DNA of 64,000 nt. Source: Aldehydirespirator sp965116865 (GTDB lineage: Bacteria; Actinomycetota; Acidimicrobiia; Acidimicrobiales; Aldehydirespiratoraceae). The notes below the pieces were generated by a model that was not told where the DNA came from, searched no databases, and saw only the letters and a list, made by a program, of their open reading frames with translations. The DNA is taken from positions 2,976,001 to 3,040,000 of the forward strand of contig OZ220727.1 in the NCBI GenBank assembly GCA_965116865.1, given 5' to 3'. Made by a program: the position numbers and the translations under genes. Shown here one piece after another: positions 34,483 through 43,977 of this stretch; the first letter of the stretch is position 1; each line of letters opens with the position of its first letter.

Positions 34483-35085
34483 TCACCCGCCGGCCGCCCG
34501 ACGGTGGACCGTCACCGCGTAGCTGCCGCCGTCGAAGGGCTCGCGGTCCCAGGTGGCCCAGCGGTGCTCCGGAGCGAGGCCCGCGTCGGCGGCGAACCGG
34601 TCGTAGTCGTCGAAGGTCAACGGGCTGATGCCCAGACTGAAGCCGGACACCAGCCGCCCGCCCGGACTCAGGTGCCGGGCCATGTTGGCCACGATGGCCG
34701 CCTCGGCGCCGGCCTCCACGAACACCATGACGTTGCCGGCCATCACGACCAGGTCGAACCCCCTCCGCGCGCCGGCCGGGCCGGGCGCCGCGATCTCAAC
34801 CTCGGCGAGGTCTCCCGAGATCCACGCCAGGTGCGGCGCTTTGCTGCGCGCCTCCTGCAACATGCGGGCGTCCAGGTCCACGCCCACCACGTCGATGCCT
34901 CGGCGGTCGAGCTCGACGGCGACCCGGCCCGTGCCGCAGCCCGCGTCCAGCACCGAGCCCGGCTCGAACCAGCTCACCAGGTCGGCCTCGCCGTGAACCC
35001 ACTCGCCTCTGGCCTCCATGCGCCGCCAGCGGTCGTCGTACAAGCCGCCGAGGTCCTCTCCGCCGATCTCCCGCCACCGATTCAC
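34483..35085 (-). CDS. Class I SAM-dependent methyltransferase
   Basis: The 200-residue methyltransferase contains the SAM motif VLDAGCGTGRVAVEL, the acidic VVGVDLDARML, then ISGDLAEVE and FDLVVMAGNVMVFV. The fold is Methyltransf_25-like; small-molecule substrate is unknown. It starts with GTG preceded by GCGAGG. The 3' end comes within 4 bp of the repeat at the lipid-kinase end. Confidence 0.8.
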   Translation of the reverse strand: MNRWREIGGEDLGGLYDDRWRRMEARGEWVHGEADLVSWFEPGSVLDAGCGTGRVAVELDRRGIDVVGVDLDARMLQEARSKAPHLAWISGDLAEVEIAAPGPAGARRGFDLVVMAGNVMVFVEAGAEAAIVANMARHLSPGGRLVSGFSLGISPLTFDDYDRFAADAGLAPEHRWATWDREPFDGGSYAVTVHRRAAGG

Positions 35086-35235
35086 CTCGCCGACCCTAAC
35101 CGGGCCGACCGAGACAGCCGTTCTGTCCGTTAGCCTCGCAGCGATGTCCGTGACCGTTGTTCGGCGACACGGGAGAGTTCATGGAGTTCGGTCTGTGCCA
35201 GGACGGCTGCATTCCCGGCCCGGCGGCGCACATCA

Positions 35236-36525
35236 GTGAGCACGAGCAGCCGACGCCGCGGGCTGGTCGTGCTGGCGCTGCTGCTCGCGCTCGTCGCTCT
35301 GGCCGGACCGGCGTCCGCCCAAAACGACGAGGAGATCATCAGACAGAGCCGGCAGGCGGTCAGGGACACCAAGGCCCAGCGCGACCAGCTGGACAAGGCG
35401 GCCGAGGCTGCAGCCGGGAGCCTCGACGCGGCCACCGCCGAGGCCGAAGACCTGATCGAAGCCCTGGGCAAGGCCCAGGCGTCGGTGGACGGCCAGCAGG
35501 CCGCGCTCGACGAGGCCGAGCGGGCCGTGGCCGATGCCGAGGCAACAGTGCAGGAGGCCGAAGCCAGGATCTCGCAGCTGGAACAAGAGCTGCTGGCCAC
35601 CCAGAAGGGTCTGCGGGAGGCGGTGATCGAGTCGTACGTCTCGTTCCAAGCGCCGACCGGAACATTCAACGTGCTGGGCGCCGACCCGTGGCAGAACGCC
35701 CGCGAGGAGGCATTGGCCGGGTTCGCCACCGGCAGCCGCATCGACGACATCGACGAGCTGCGCCGGCTGGGCGAGGAGCTGGAGCGCTGGCGGCTCCAGG
35801 CTGTCGAGGGGGCCGACGCGGCTGAGGCTCACCACCGGGCGGTGGCCCTGATCCTCGCCGACCTGCGGACGGCCGTCGACCGGGAGGCCGAGTTGTCGGC
35901 CGCCGCCGAGGAGCGAGTCGAGAGGCGCCTCTACGAGGTGCAGACGATCAGGCAGCTGGACGCGGCCCTGGCCGCGGAGATCGAGGCCGCCGAGCGCCGG
36001 ATCGTCGACGCGCTGGCTCGCCAGCGGGCCGAGGAGGAGGCCCGCCGCCGAGCGGCTGAGGCCCGCCGCCGGGCGGCGCAGCAGGCTGCTGCGGGGCGGA
36101 CGCTGGCCGACTCGGTGGATCCGTCCGACCCGGACCTGCCGCTCGTGTGGGTGCGCGGCTTCGAGGTGCATGCGCAGATCGCCGACGCTGTGGACGGTCT
36201 GGTGGCCGCCATGGAGGCGGAGGGCTTCAATCTGAGCGGCTGGGGATACCGGACCGCCCGAGAACAGATCAACCTGCGCCGGTCCAACTGCGGCGCGTCG
36301 GAGTGGGACATCTGGAGCAGGCCCTCCAGCACTTGCCGGCCTCCCACGGCTCGGCCGGGCCGCAGCAACCATGAGAGGGGCCTGGCCCTCGACTTCACCA
36401 ACAACGGACGGCTCATCGTCAGCCGCAGCAGCTCGGCGTTCCAGGCGCTCCAGCGCCTCGCCCCCCGGTTCGGTCTCAAGAACCTGCCCAGCGAGCCCTG
36501 GCACTGGTCGGTGGACGGCCGTTGA
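35236..36525 (+). CDS. Secreted coiled-coil protein with M15-type D-Ala-D-Ala carboxypeptidase domain
   Basis: The 429-residue product has an N-terminal signal (RRR, then LVVLALLLALVALAGPASA), then about 250 residues of Ala/Glu/Arg-rich coiled coil, and a C-terminal ~110-residue VanY/M15B-like domain. The zinc and catalytic pattern is visible as SNHERGLALDF (SxHxxGxAxD) and EPWHWS. Such architecture, like that of division-associated murein hydrolases, suggests regulated peptidoglycan trimming outside the membrane. It starts with GTG. Confidence 0.82.
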   Translation: MSTSSRRRGLVVLALLLALVALAGPASAQNDEEIIRQSRQAVRDTKAQRDQLDKAAEAAAGSLDAATAEAEDLIEALGKAQASVDGQQAALDEAERAVADAEATVQEAEARISQLEQELLATQKGLREAVIESYVSFQAPTGTFNVLGADPWQNAREEALAGFATGSRIDDIDELRRLGEELERWRLQAVEGADAAEAHHRAVALILADLRTAVDREAELSAAAEERVERRLYEVQTIRQLDAALAAEIEAAERRIVDALARQRAEEEARRRAAEARRRAAQQAAAGRTLADSVDPSDPDLPLVWVRGFEVHAQIADAVDGLVAAMEAEGFNLSGWGYRTAREQINLRRSNCGASEWDIWSRPSSTCRPPTARPGRSNHERGLALDFTNNGRLIVSRSSSAFQALQRLAPRFGLKNLPSEPWHWSVDGR

Positions 36526-36574
36526 GCGCGGCCGCAACCCCGTCCGCCCAGGCTCGGCCGCCGGTTGCCGGTTG

Positions 36575-38308
36575 TCAGCCGAGGACTCCGGTGGTGTGCA
36601 TGCGGTTGATGGCGCTGACCACAGCCCGCAACGAGGCCGACACTATCGACTCGTGCAGGCCGACGCCCCAAGTGGTGTAGCGGTCGCCGGTGTCGACCTC
36701 CACGTAGGCCGCCGCGGTGGCGTCGCTGCCGGCGCCGATGGCGTGCTCGCAGTAGTCGTGGATCTTGCCCGCGAACAGCCTGTCGGCCTGTAGCGCGGTG
36801 ACGAACGCGTCGATGGGCCCGTTGCCGATCCCGGAGACGGTGCGTTCCACGCCGGCGATGCGCAGCCGGGCCTCGAGGTCGGTGCGCGGCTCTCCGATGG
36901 TGTCGGTGGTGGCCCGGTGGCCGATGAGCTCCACCCAGGGCTGCTTCGGCTCTACGTACGACGACACGAACCGGCGGTGGATCTCGTAGGAGGTGATCTC
37001 GGTGCCGGTGTCCTCGGTGACGGTCTGGATGTGCTTGGAGAAGTCGACCTGCAGGCCCCGGGGCAGGTCGAGGCCGTACTCGTGCAGCAGCACGTAGGCC
37101 ACACCGCCCTTGCCGGACTGGCTGTTGACCCGCACGACTGCCTCGTAGCTGCGGCCCAGGTGCCGTGGGTCGACAGGCAGGTAGGGCACGTCCCACACGC
37201 CGTACTCTCCTGCCAGCGGCTCGCCGGGCGCCGCGTCGTAGATGGCCGACATGCCTTTCTTTATGGCGTCCTGGTGGCTTCCGGAGAAGGCCGTGTACAC
37301 GAGGTCGCCGACGTAGGGGTGACGCTCGGGTACCGTCATGCGGTTGGCGTACTCGAACACCCGGCGGGCCTCGGTGATGTCGCTGACGTCGAGTTCGGGA
37401 TCGACGCCCTGGGTGAACAGGTTGAGCGCGATGGTGACCACGTCGACGTTGCCGGTGCGTTCGCCGTTGCCGAACAGGGTGCCCTCCACCCGGTCGGCGC
37501 CGGCCATGATCCCGAACTCGGCTGCGGCCACCGCGGTGCCGCGGTCGTTGTGGGGGTGCAGCGACAGCACGATCGAGTCGCGGTCGCGGACGTCGCGGTG
37601 GAAGCGCTCGATCATGTCGCCATAGAGGTTGGCCGACGACATCTCGACGGTGGCCGGCAGGTTGAGGATCAGGGGCCAGTCGGGGGTGGGTCCGATCACG
37701 TCCATGACGGCCTCGCACACCTCGATCGAGAAGTCGGGCTCGGTGCCGGTGTAGCTCTCCGGCGAGTACTCGAAGCGGATTCCGTCGGCGTCGCCGGCGC
37801 TCCGGGCCCGGTCGAGGCCGCGCATGCACTGCTCGGCGCCGTTCACCGCGATCTCCACTATGCCGGTCCGGTCGGTGCAGAACACCACCCGCCGCTGGGT
37901 GACGGAGGTGGAGTTGTAGAGATGCACGATGGCACGGGGCGCTCCGGCCACGGCGTCGAAGGTGCGCTCGATGAGTTCGTCGCGGGCCTGGGTGAGCACC
38001 TGGATGGTCACGTCGTCGGGGATGAGGTCCTCCTCGATGAGCTTGCGGCAGAAGTCGAAGTCGGGCTGGGAGGCGGCCGGGAAGCCGACCTCGATCTCCT
38101 TGAAGCCCATGTCTACGACATGGTCGTACAGGCGCTGCTTGCGGGGAATGTCCATGGGGTCGACGAGGGCCTGGTTGCCGTCGCGCAGATCGACCGAGCA
38201 CCACAGGGGCGCTTTGGTGATGCGCCGGTCGGGCCAGGTGCGGTCGGTGAGCTCGACCTGCGGGTAGGGCCGGTACTTGGTGAACGGCATGGCCTTTGGC
38301 GTGGTCAT
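36575..38308 (-). CDS. leuA: 2-isopropylmalate synthase
   Basis: This 577-residue enzyme catalyses the first committed step of leucine synthesis, condensing acetyl-CoA with 2-oxoisovalerate. Seen are the metal and substrate motif SVDLRDGNQALVDPM, FKEIEVGFPAASQ, LHPHNDRGTAVAAAEFG and GNGERTGNVDVV, and a C-terminal LeuA allosteric domain (SGIGNGPIDAF). It belongs to the long LeuA type common in actinobacteria. I chose the ATG at 38308 behind AAGGAC; the longer frame runs back through the attenuator. A leader peptide with four Leu codons and a terminator-like hairpin precede it. Confidence 0.94.
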   Translation of the reverse strand: MTTPKAMPFTKYRPYPQVELTDRTWPDRRITKAPLWCSVDLRDGNQALVDPMDIPRKQRLYDHVVDMGFKEIEVGFPAASQPDFDFCRKLIEEDLIPDDVTIQVLTQARDELIERTFDAVAGAPRAIVHLYNSTSVTQRRVVFCTDRTGIVEIAVNGAEQCMRGLDRARSAGDADGIRFEYSPESYTGTEPDFSIEVCEAVMDVIGPTPDWPLILNLPATVEMSSANLYGDMIERFHRDVRDRDSIVLSLHPHNDRGTAVAAAEFGIMAGADRVEGTLFGNGERTGNVDVVTIALNLFTQGVDPELDVSDITEARRVFEYANRMTVPERHPYVGDLVYTAFSGSHQDAIKKGMSAIYDAAPGEPLAGEYGVWDVPYLPVDPRHLGRSYEAVVRVNSQSGKGGVAYVLLHEYGLDLPRGLQVDFSKHIQTVTEDTGTEITSYEIHRRFVSSYVEPKQPWVELIGHRATTDTIGEPRTDLEARLRIAGVERTVSGIGNGPIDAFVTALQADRLFAGKIHDYCEHAIGAGSDATAAAYVEVDTGDRYTTWGVGLHESIVSASLRAVVSAINRMHTTGVLG

Positions 38309-38375
38309 CGTCTTGTCCTTGGTCGGCGGATGGTCGGATGGTCGGGAGTCGGGGTCGGAGCGGCCCGAACAAGCA

Positions 38376-38409
38376 CGAATCCCCCCGGCCGGCGGCACGG
38401 GGGGATTCG
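38376..38409 (-). terminator. leuA attenuator: terminator-like hairpin
   Basis: On the minus strand a perfect 11-bp stem CGAATCCCCCC/GGGGGGATTCG (38376-38386 and 38399-38409) encloses a 12-base loop and is followed by the T-containing stretch tgcttgttcg. It lies 67 bp before the leuA start and after the leader peptide. Confidence 0.8.
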
Positions 38410-38434
38410 GCGAGCACCGATATGTGGCGCTCGC
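38410..38434 (-). promoter_or_regulatory. leuA leader: stem-loop following the leader-peptide stop
   Basis: This 25-nt segment can form a 9-bp stem (GCGAGCGCC with GGTGCTCGC, one G-U pair) immediately after the leader stop codon and abutting the terminator hairpin. Its place suits a pause or competing structure controlled by the translating ribosome. Confidence 0.6.
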
Positions 38435-38470
38435 CTACACGAGAAGCAGAAGGTCGGCGGAGGCGGTCAC
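38435..38470 (-). CDS. leuL: leuA leader peptide (VTASADLLLLV)
   Basis: An 11-codon frame, GTG to TAG, encodes four consecutive Leu codons (CTT CTG CTT CTC) near its end, the hallmark of ribosome-mediated leucine attenuation. It lies upstream of a hairpin pair and leuA. The predicted promoter places the transcript start at or within about two bases of the GTG, so the peptide would be translated from a leaderless mRNA. Confidence 0.8.
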   Translation of the reverse strand: MTASADLLLLV

Positions 38471-38478
38471 TGCCGTAG

Positions 38479-38506
38479 ACACTAGTCCGTTCGGCGCTCG
38501 CGTCAA
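38479..38506 (-). promoter_or_regulatory. leuA operon promoter
   Basis: On the minus strand TTGACG (38506-38501) and TAGTGT (38484-38479) are 16 bp apart. The distance from the -10 to the leader GTG is 8 bp, so +1 should fall at the start codon. Confidence 0.65.
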
Positions 38507-38582
38507 ACTCGGCGGGGTGGGCCGCCGCGGGCGTCGCGGTCCTGGAGTGCGTTCCAGGTGCGATCCACGCCATGCTTGGGGG

Positions 38583-39440
38583 GTGAGCTACCTGATTTGG
38601 GAGGCGACGCTTCCCGATCTCCGGTCGCCGATCCTGGTGACCGCCTACCAGGGGTGGTTCGACGTCGGCGGAGCGGCGACAGGTGCTCTCGAATGGCTGA
38701 GCGAGCGCAGCGACTCGATTCGGGTGGCGCGCATCGACCCCGAGGAGTTCTTCAACTTCGGCGAGCAGCGGCCCACCGTCCACCTGCGCGACGGCCGACG
38801 CGACATCGTGTGGCCCTCCAATGACGTGCATGTGATGCAACCGTCGGACGCTCGCCACGACCTGGTGCTGGTGGTCGGTGCGGAGCCGCAATTGAGGTGG
38901 CGGACCTACGCTGGCGTGATCGTGGAGCTGGCGAAGCGAAGCCGGGCAGCCTCGCTGGTGACTGTGGGCGCGCACATCGCAGACATTCCCCACACCCGGC
39001 CCTTCGGGGTGACCGGCTCCTCCAGCGACGCCGGTCTGGCCGAGGCATGGGGTCTGGACCGTCCGTCCTACGAGGGTCCGACTGGGGTGGTGGGCGTGCT
39101 TCATGAGCGCTTCGAGCGCCTGGGGCTTCCGGCGGCGTCGCTGCGGGTAGCTGTGCCCCACTACGTATCCGGGGCGCCGAACCCCAAGGGGGCGAGGGCC
39201 TTGCTGGAGCGCTTCGAGCGAGTGACCGGGCTGCCTACCGGTTGGGCCGACCTCGACGAGGCCGCGGCGGACTGGGAGCAGCGGGTCGACGACGCCGTGA
39301 GCTCCGACGGCGACGTGGTCGCCTATGTGAGGCGTCTCGAGGCCCGAGCCGACGCACGGGCCGAGCGCAGCGTCCCCAGCCCCGACGACCTCGGCGCCGA
39401 ATTCGAGCGCTTCTTGCGCCAGCAGGACAACCCCGGCTGA
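38583..39440 (+). CDS. PAC2-family protein
   Basis: The 285-residue product belongs to the PAC2/proteasome-assembly-chaperone-like ATP-grasp-associated family found in actinobacteria. Features: an N-terminal ILVTAYQGWFDVGGAATGAL, then DPEEFFNFGEQRP, VVGAEPQLRWRTYA and VPHYVSGAPNPKG. Members are common near proteasome-type genes, but none is here, so the role is open. I chose GTG 38583 since the conserved sequence begins immediately after; the upstream open frame is the leuA control region read on the other strand. Confidence 0.8.
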   Translation: MSYLIWEATLPDLRSPILVTAYQGWFDVGGAATGALEWLSERSDSIRVARIDPEEFFNFGEQRPTVHLRDGRRDIVWPSNDVHVMQPSDARHDLVLVVGAEPQLRWRTYAGVIVELAKRSRAASLVTVGAHIADIPHTRPFGVTGSSSDAGLAEAWGLDRPSYEGPTGVVGVLHERFERLGLPAASLRVAVPHYVSGAPNPKGARALLERFERVTGLPTGWADLDEAAADWEQRVDDAVSSDGDVVAYVRRLEARADARAERSVPSPDDLGAEFERFLRQQDNPG

Positions 39441-39549
39441 CAGAAGCCAGGCGGGAACGCCATGTCCGCCACCGTGATCGAGACGCCCACCACCGTCCGG
39501 TCGGTGAGCAGGATGCTGTTGGGGCCGAGGCCTGGCGCCTCGTAGTCGG

Positions 39550-42075
39550 TCATGCCATGACCTCGGCGAAGCGCTCCTCGCGGAACACAATCCTGAAGCG
39601 GTCCCTCGTGTGCCCGTTGTCGAGGCTGACCTCGCCGCACTCGTAGCCGCCGTCACAATTCAGTGACGCCTCAAGCGTGGCGAACACCTTCGTCTTGTAT
39701 TCCGTGTCGGCGTTGCCCGCCAGGTGGCCGCCTTTGGTGTCGACGACCAGCAGCCGGGGCTTGCCGTCCCCGTTGCTGGACATGGCCACGAAGTCAGGCC
39801 AGATGCGGTCCTGGTTCCAGCCCCGCAGGTAGTACTCGTGCTGCTGGCGGACGGCGACCCGGTGCCACCACTGGATCGCCTCGTGCTGGTCCACGTAGAA
39901 GGCAAAGTCCCTCTCCAGCCCGGTGTCGAACTGCTTCTCGAACATTGGCTCGAAGAGGCTCTTCTGCACTGGTTTGCCGGCTCGCTCCAAAGAGTGGTCG
40001 CTGGCGGCGACGGGCAGCGTGAACTCCTCTTGCATCCTGTAGTTGGGCTCGCTGGCCTCAAGGTCGAATCGGATGTCGCCACCCTTGAGCTTGTCGGTGA
40101 AGACTTGTTCGGCTTGGCGCTCGATCTGGTCCGCCACGCCCTCTCGGAGCCGGATCATCTGGTCGCGGCGCTGCGCGTAGATCTCGGCCTCGCTCAGTCC
40201 CACGCCGCGCAGCGACTCCAGTAGGTCACCAGCGATCCGGGCCGCTTGCCAGGCGTTCGGCACCAGATCTGTGAGCTGGCGCGTCACCCACGACAGCGTG
40301 ATCTCGGGATCCGAGTCGATCAACTCGCGGGTTGCCTCCGACACGCCGCTGCCGCCCAGGTCGACGGCTACCGTCTCCTCGAACAGGCCCGCACTGGCGC
40401 TTGAGGCGGCCACCGGTGAGGGCGCGGCAATGCCGGCCCAGTCGATTTGGGGGAGGATGTGCCGCTGGTAGCTGAGATCGCGCCAGCCTTCGCCGTGGCG
40501 GTGAAGGACCTTGGGAAGGAAGATGTCACGCCGTCTGAACTGCTCGCGCTGTCTGATGGTCGTCACCTCGACGTCAACGGCATCGCTGCCGACGACATCG
40601 TGGTCGAGTCCGGTGAGACCCTCGTGCTCCAGCCCGCTCTTGACCTGTATGACAGCGTCATCGACCTTGGTCTTCCAGCAGTGGACGTAGCATCTGTCGA
40701 GGTCGGGCACCCCGGTCCATCGAGCGCGCGGCTGCCGCATCACCCGGCCCATGAGCTGCGTGATGGCCCTCTTACTGCTGGTGTTATCGAGCATGACGAG
40801 GACGTAGGCGAAGGGACAGTCCCAGCCTTCCATCAGTGCAGCCCTGGTGATTATCCACCGCACGGGCGAATAGGGGGAAAGAAGGTCGTGTCCCGCGATC
40901 TCGTCCTTCTCGGACGATTTGACACGCACAGCCTCTGGTGATTCTCCGAGGTGGTTCACCAAGTAGTCGCGCGCGTCCTCGGCATGGATGCGGTCACCGC
41001 CTACTTGGGTCTTGCCGGTCCGCTCAACCCGCACAACGGCGATAGGGCGGATGTAGCGGCCTGAGCTTCTTTCGAGCACGCTTGCGGCCGCTTGGAGGTC
41101 GTTGAGTCTGTCGCAGGCTCGGGCGAGAGTGTCTCTCCACTCACCGCCGCCGGTGGTGACCTCGACCGGAAGCTTGATCATCTGCTCCTTCTTGAGGTCG
41201 ACGCCCGAGATGTCGACCAGCAGGTTGCTGATGTTGCGATTCGGGGTCGCGGTCAACTCGACCACGAGCCTCGGGGCGAGCCGGTTGACGGCTTTCACGA
41301 ACTCGGTAGCGCCTTTGCCGCCGTAGGCCTTGTGAGCCTCGTCGAGCACGACCACGGGACGCTGCATCTTGAACACGTTGAACAGGCTCTGCTTGACGGT
41401 CCCGTCCTCGTAGCGCTCTAGGTCGGGGTTGTCCGCAAGAAGCGAATCGATGGCCGGTCCGTCGTCCTCCTTCGGGAACAACGTCATGTAGCGGCCGGAG
41501 TCCCTGAACATCCTCAGGAACTCCTTGCCCTTCTGCCGATTGGTGGCCGGCAGCATCAGCAGCATGAGGCAGAGGTAGTTCTCTAGGTCACCGCGATCGA
41601 TGCGGTCCTCCTTCTCCATGAGCTTCACGCGCCCGCCGCTGGCGTGTTCGAGAAGATGGCGGTACGGATGCTCGGGCGACTTGAAAGCAGCCTTGGTCTG
41701 GGTGTAGATGGCTCGCGAAGGCACGATCCACAGCACCAGCCCCGTCTGCATCCCGAGCCTCTCCAAAGCCGCCGCCCCCAGCAACGTCTTGCCGCCGCCC
41801 GTCGGCACCTTGAAGCAGACGTGGGGAATAGGCCGTCCGGCGTCGTCGTAGCGGTCTACGTGCTCCCGGGCCCTGGACTCGATCCCGCCGTCTTCGATGA
41901 TCTGGTCCCAAGCACCGCGCGGGAAGTTACGAATGCTCGCAGGGACGTCGACGCCCGCCTGCTCCAGCGCGGCGACGCCGTTGGCGGACTCGACGCGAGC
42001 GTCGTCGAGCGCCTTCAACCAGCGGACGAACACCTCAAGGGTCCTGTGCTGGTATTCCTTGAGTTCAAGGCGCAT
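39550..42075 (-). CDS. Type III restriction system endonuclease/helicase subunit (Res)
   Basis: The 841-residue DEAD/DEAH-type motor shows Walker A VPTGGGKTLLGAA near residue 90, Walker B box VVLDEAHKAYGG, motif III VELTATPNRN, and the helicase motif VI-like QLMGRVMRQPRA. The C-terminal region has a PD-(D/E)XK-like part (WPDFVAMSS, then LLVVDTKGGH) for DNA cleavage. The start codon overlaps the mod stop by one base (TGATG), so Mod and Res are translated together, as usual for type III systems. Confidence 0.88.
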   Translation of the reverse strand: MRLELKEYQHRTLEVFVRWLKALDDARVESANGVAALEQAGVDVPASIRNFPRGAWDQIIEDGGIESRAREHVDRYDDAGRPIPHVCFKVPTGGGKTLLGAAALERLGMQTGLVLWIVPSRAIYTQTKAAFKSPEHPYRHLLEHASGGRVKLMEKEDRIDRGDLENYLCLMLLMLPATNRQKGKEFLRMFRDSGRYMTLFPKEDDGPAIDSLLADNPDLERYEDGTVKQSLFNVFKMQRPVVVLDEAHKAYGGKGATEFVKAVNRLAPRLVVELTATPNRNISNLLVDISGVDLKKEQMIKLPVEVTTGGGEWRDTLARACDRLNDLQAAASVLERSSGRYIRPIAVVRVERTGKTQVGGDRIHAEDARDYLVNHLGESPEAVRVKSSEKDEIAGHDLLSPYSPVRWIITRAALMEGWDCPFAYVLVMLDNTSSKRAITQLMGRVMRQPRARWTGVPDLDRCYVHCWKTKVDDAVIQVKSGLEHEGLTGLDHDVVGSDAVDVEVTTIRQREQFRRRDIFLPKVLHRHGEGWRDLSYQRHILPQIDWAGIAAPSPVAASSASAGLFEETVAVDLGGSGVSEATRELIDSDPEITLSWVTRQLTDLVPNAWQAARIAGDLLESLRGVGLSEAEIYAQRRDQMIRLREGVADQIERQAEQVFTDKLKGGDIRFDLEASEPNYRMQEEFTLPVAASDHSLERAGKPVQKSLFEPMFEKQFDTGLERDFAFYVDQHEAIQWWHRVAVRQQHEYYLRGWNQDRIWPDFVAMSSNGDGKPRLLVVDTKGGHLAGNADTEYKTKVFATLEASLNCDGGYECGEVSLDNGHTRDRFRIVFREERFAEVMA

Positions 42076-43721
42076 CAGACCTGCTCCGAGCGCCTAATCT
42101 CGAACGGCAGTTCACCGAACATGATGTTGAGTTCACTCAGTTCGTCCAGCTCTATGTACTTGCCAGCAGCGAACACCACCGCTTCCTTCTGTTGCTCGCT
42201 ACAGATCTGGGCGATGTCCTCGGCTCGCCCTTCGGTCAGGACGGCCTCGTTGCTACGGAGCCAGTCGAGATCCGGCTCGTAGCGCAGGTAATAGTTGCGG
42301 CGCGAATCGCTGTAGATCAGGCCATGCTCGTCGAGGGGCTGCAACTCGGACGGCCCGACAGAATGTCCGGTGGCCGTATGCATAAGCCACGCAGCCAGCG
42401 ACGCGAATGCAGGCAGCGTCTCGCCGTCGAGCATCCCCGAGGCAGTGACCGGATCGCCCAATGTGCAGTATGTGAACGACCCGCCAAGACCCTCTCGAAG
42501 ATCGACATCTTTGGCGTCAGGCACGCCGGAAATGACCCGCCTCACTCGCTCAGCCGTCATTCCGTCGGCATAGTCTTCGCACTCAACAAGAATGAACCTA
42601 CGGCTGCCACCATCCTGATTGTTCATGGCAAGGACAGCGTGTGCAGTAGTGCCCGATCCAGCGAATGAGTCCAGGACGATGGAGTCCGGATCGGATGCCA
42701 TTTGAACGATCTGCCTTATCAGTCGGGACGGCTTCGGCGTGACAAAGAGATCCGATGATGTAGGAGCGGCCATGATGTTGCTTAGTTCTTGCTTCGAATG
42801 GCGCGTGCTACCGACATCTTGCCACTTCCAGAGTGATTGAGGCACAACTCCTTCCTGGACCTCTGACAGAAATCGCTTTATTCCTGGTCTGCTGCGACCT
42901 CTTGTGCCCCACCAAATGCGATTATCTGCATCCAACTCATCGAACTTTTCCTTGCTGATCCTCCACGAGCTCCCTGCCGGTGGGCCTTCTATGACATTGC
43001 CTGCTGGGGTAGTAATGGGATAGCGTCCGCGAGAGTACGGATTTCTGGCAGCCAAATCGCTCAGCAACCACGGGCCACGAGGGTCGTTATCTGGATTCTT
43101 GTAACGCTCTAGCATCTTCTCACTTCTAGCGAGTTTGTTGGGCCGCCAGATATGTGCGTTCTTTGCATAGACGTGCAGACTCTCATGGTCTTCGCTTATG
43201 TGGACAGCAGTATTCTTGGGGCTGTCCATCTTGTGCCAGATTATGGTCGAAATGAAGTTCCTCTCACCAAAGATCTCATCCATCAACATGCGTAGGTGGT
43301 GCTGTTCGTTGTCATCGATGGAGACGAAGATAACCCTGTCCTCAGATAGCAGATCCTTCAGCAGGTGCAGGCGTGGCCACATCATGCACAGCCACTTGTC
43401 GTGGCGCTCCAAGTCCTCGGCGTCTATTGGAGCTTCCTCGGAGAACCACTGCTTGAGAATGGGGCCGTTGGCATTGTCGTTGTATGACCAACCTTCGTTG
43501 CCGGTGTTGTAGGGCGGGTCGATGTAGATGCACTTCACCCGTCCGGCGTAGCGGGGCAGCAGGGCCTTCAGCGCATGCAGGTTGTCGCCGTGGACGATGA
43601 GGTTGTCGTCGTCGGAGCAGTCTCCGACAGACTTGTCGGGCTCGGGCACGAGTGGGCGGTACGGGACGGTCAGATGGTGTGCGTAAATGTGCCTCTTGCC
43701 CTTGAAATCAAGTGTTGGCAT
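42075..43721 (-). CDS. Type III restriction system adenine methyltransferase (Mod)
   Basis: This 548-residue beta-class N6-adenine methyltransferase has the catalytic motif IDPPYNTGNEGWSYND near residue 80 preceding the SAM motif VLDSFAGSGTTAHAVL, the order typical of Mod proteins. In between lies the target-recognition region. The start ATG at 43721 fits the usual Mod N-terminus (GKRHIYAHHL, then VHGDNLHALKALLP). Base composition is lower in GC in the middle (about 42.7-43.2 kb) than in its neighbours, suggesting transfer or exchange of the recognition domain. Confidence 0.88.
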   Translation of the reverse strand: MPTLDFKGKRHIYAHHLTVPYRPLVPEPDKSVGDCSDDDNLIVHGDNLHALKALLPRYAGRVKCIYIDPPYNTGNEGWSYNDNANGPILKQWFSEEAPIDAEDLERHDKWLCMMWPRLHLLKDLLSEDRVIFVSIDDNEQHHLRMLMDEIFGERNFISTIIWHKMDSPKNTAVHISEDHESLHVYAKNAHIWRPNKLARSEKMLERYKNPDNDPRGPWLLSDLAARNPYSRGRYPITTPAGNVIEGPPAGSSWRISKEKFDELDADNRIWWGTRGRSRPGIKRFLSEVQEGVVPQSLWKWQDVGSTRHSKQELSNIMAAPTSSDLFVTPKPSRLIRQIVQMASDPDSIVLDSFAGSGTTAHAVLAMNNQDGGSRRFILVECEDYADGMTAERVRRVISGVPDAKDVDLREGLGGSFTYCTLGDPVTASGMLDGETLPAFASLAAWLMHTATGHSVGPSELQPLDEHGLIYSDSRRNYYLRYEPDLDWLRSNEAVLTEGRAEDIAQICSEQQKEAVVFAAGKYIELDELSELNIMFGELPFEIRRSEQV

Positions 43722-43803
43722 CGAAACTCCCTGTCGCACCGCCCTGTGCTCGCAACGTAGCAGACCCCTACGACAAGGCTGGGGAACCCCGCTGACCAGC
43801 AGG

Positions 43804-43977
43804 TCAGGCCCCGGTTTGGGCGAAGTGCTCCGGCAGCGACGTCTGGCTGAGCATGGCGACGACCCGGACCTCGAACTCGTTGCCGGAAGCGTCAACGAGG
43901 TCTAGCGGCTCCCGCTGCCCCCGAAGCGACTTGCCCCCAATAGGACTGATGCCCCGCCCTAGAGCACAATCCGAAAG
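43804..43977 (-). pseudogene. Protein-like remnant upstream of mod (57 codons, no start)
   Basis: A minus-strand frame open from 43977 to a stop at 43804 encodes GGKSLRGQREPLDLVDASGN, FEVRVVAMLSQ and TSLPEHFAQTGA. The composition looks like genuine protein. It has no ATG/GTG/TTG start before the last 16 codons, and an inverted repeat (43964-43996) overlaps its 5' edge. It may be the 3' end of a lost gene of the restriction operon. I do not recognise the family. Confidence 0.3.
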
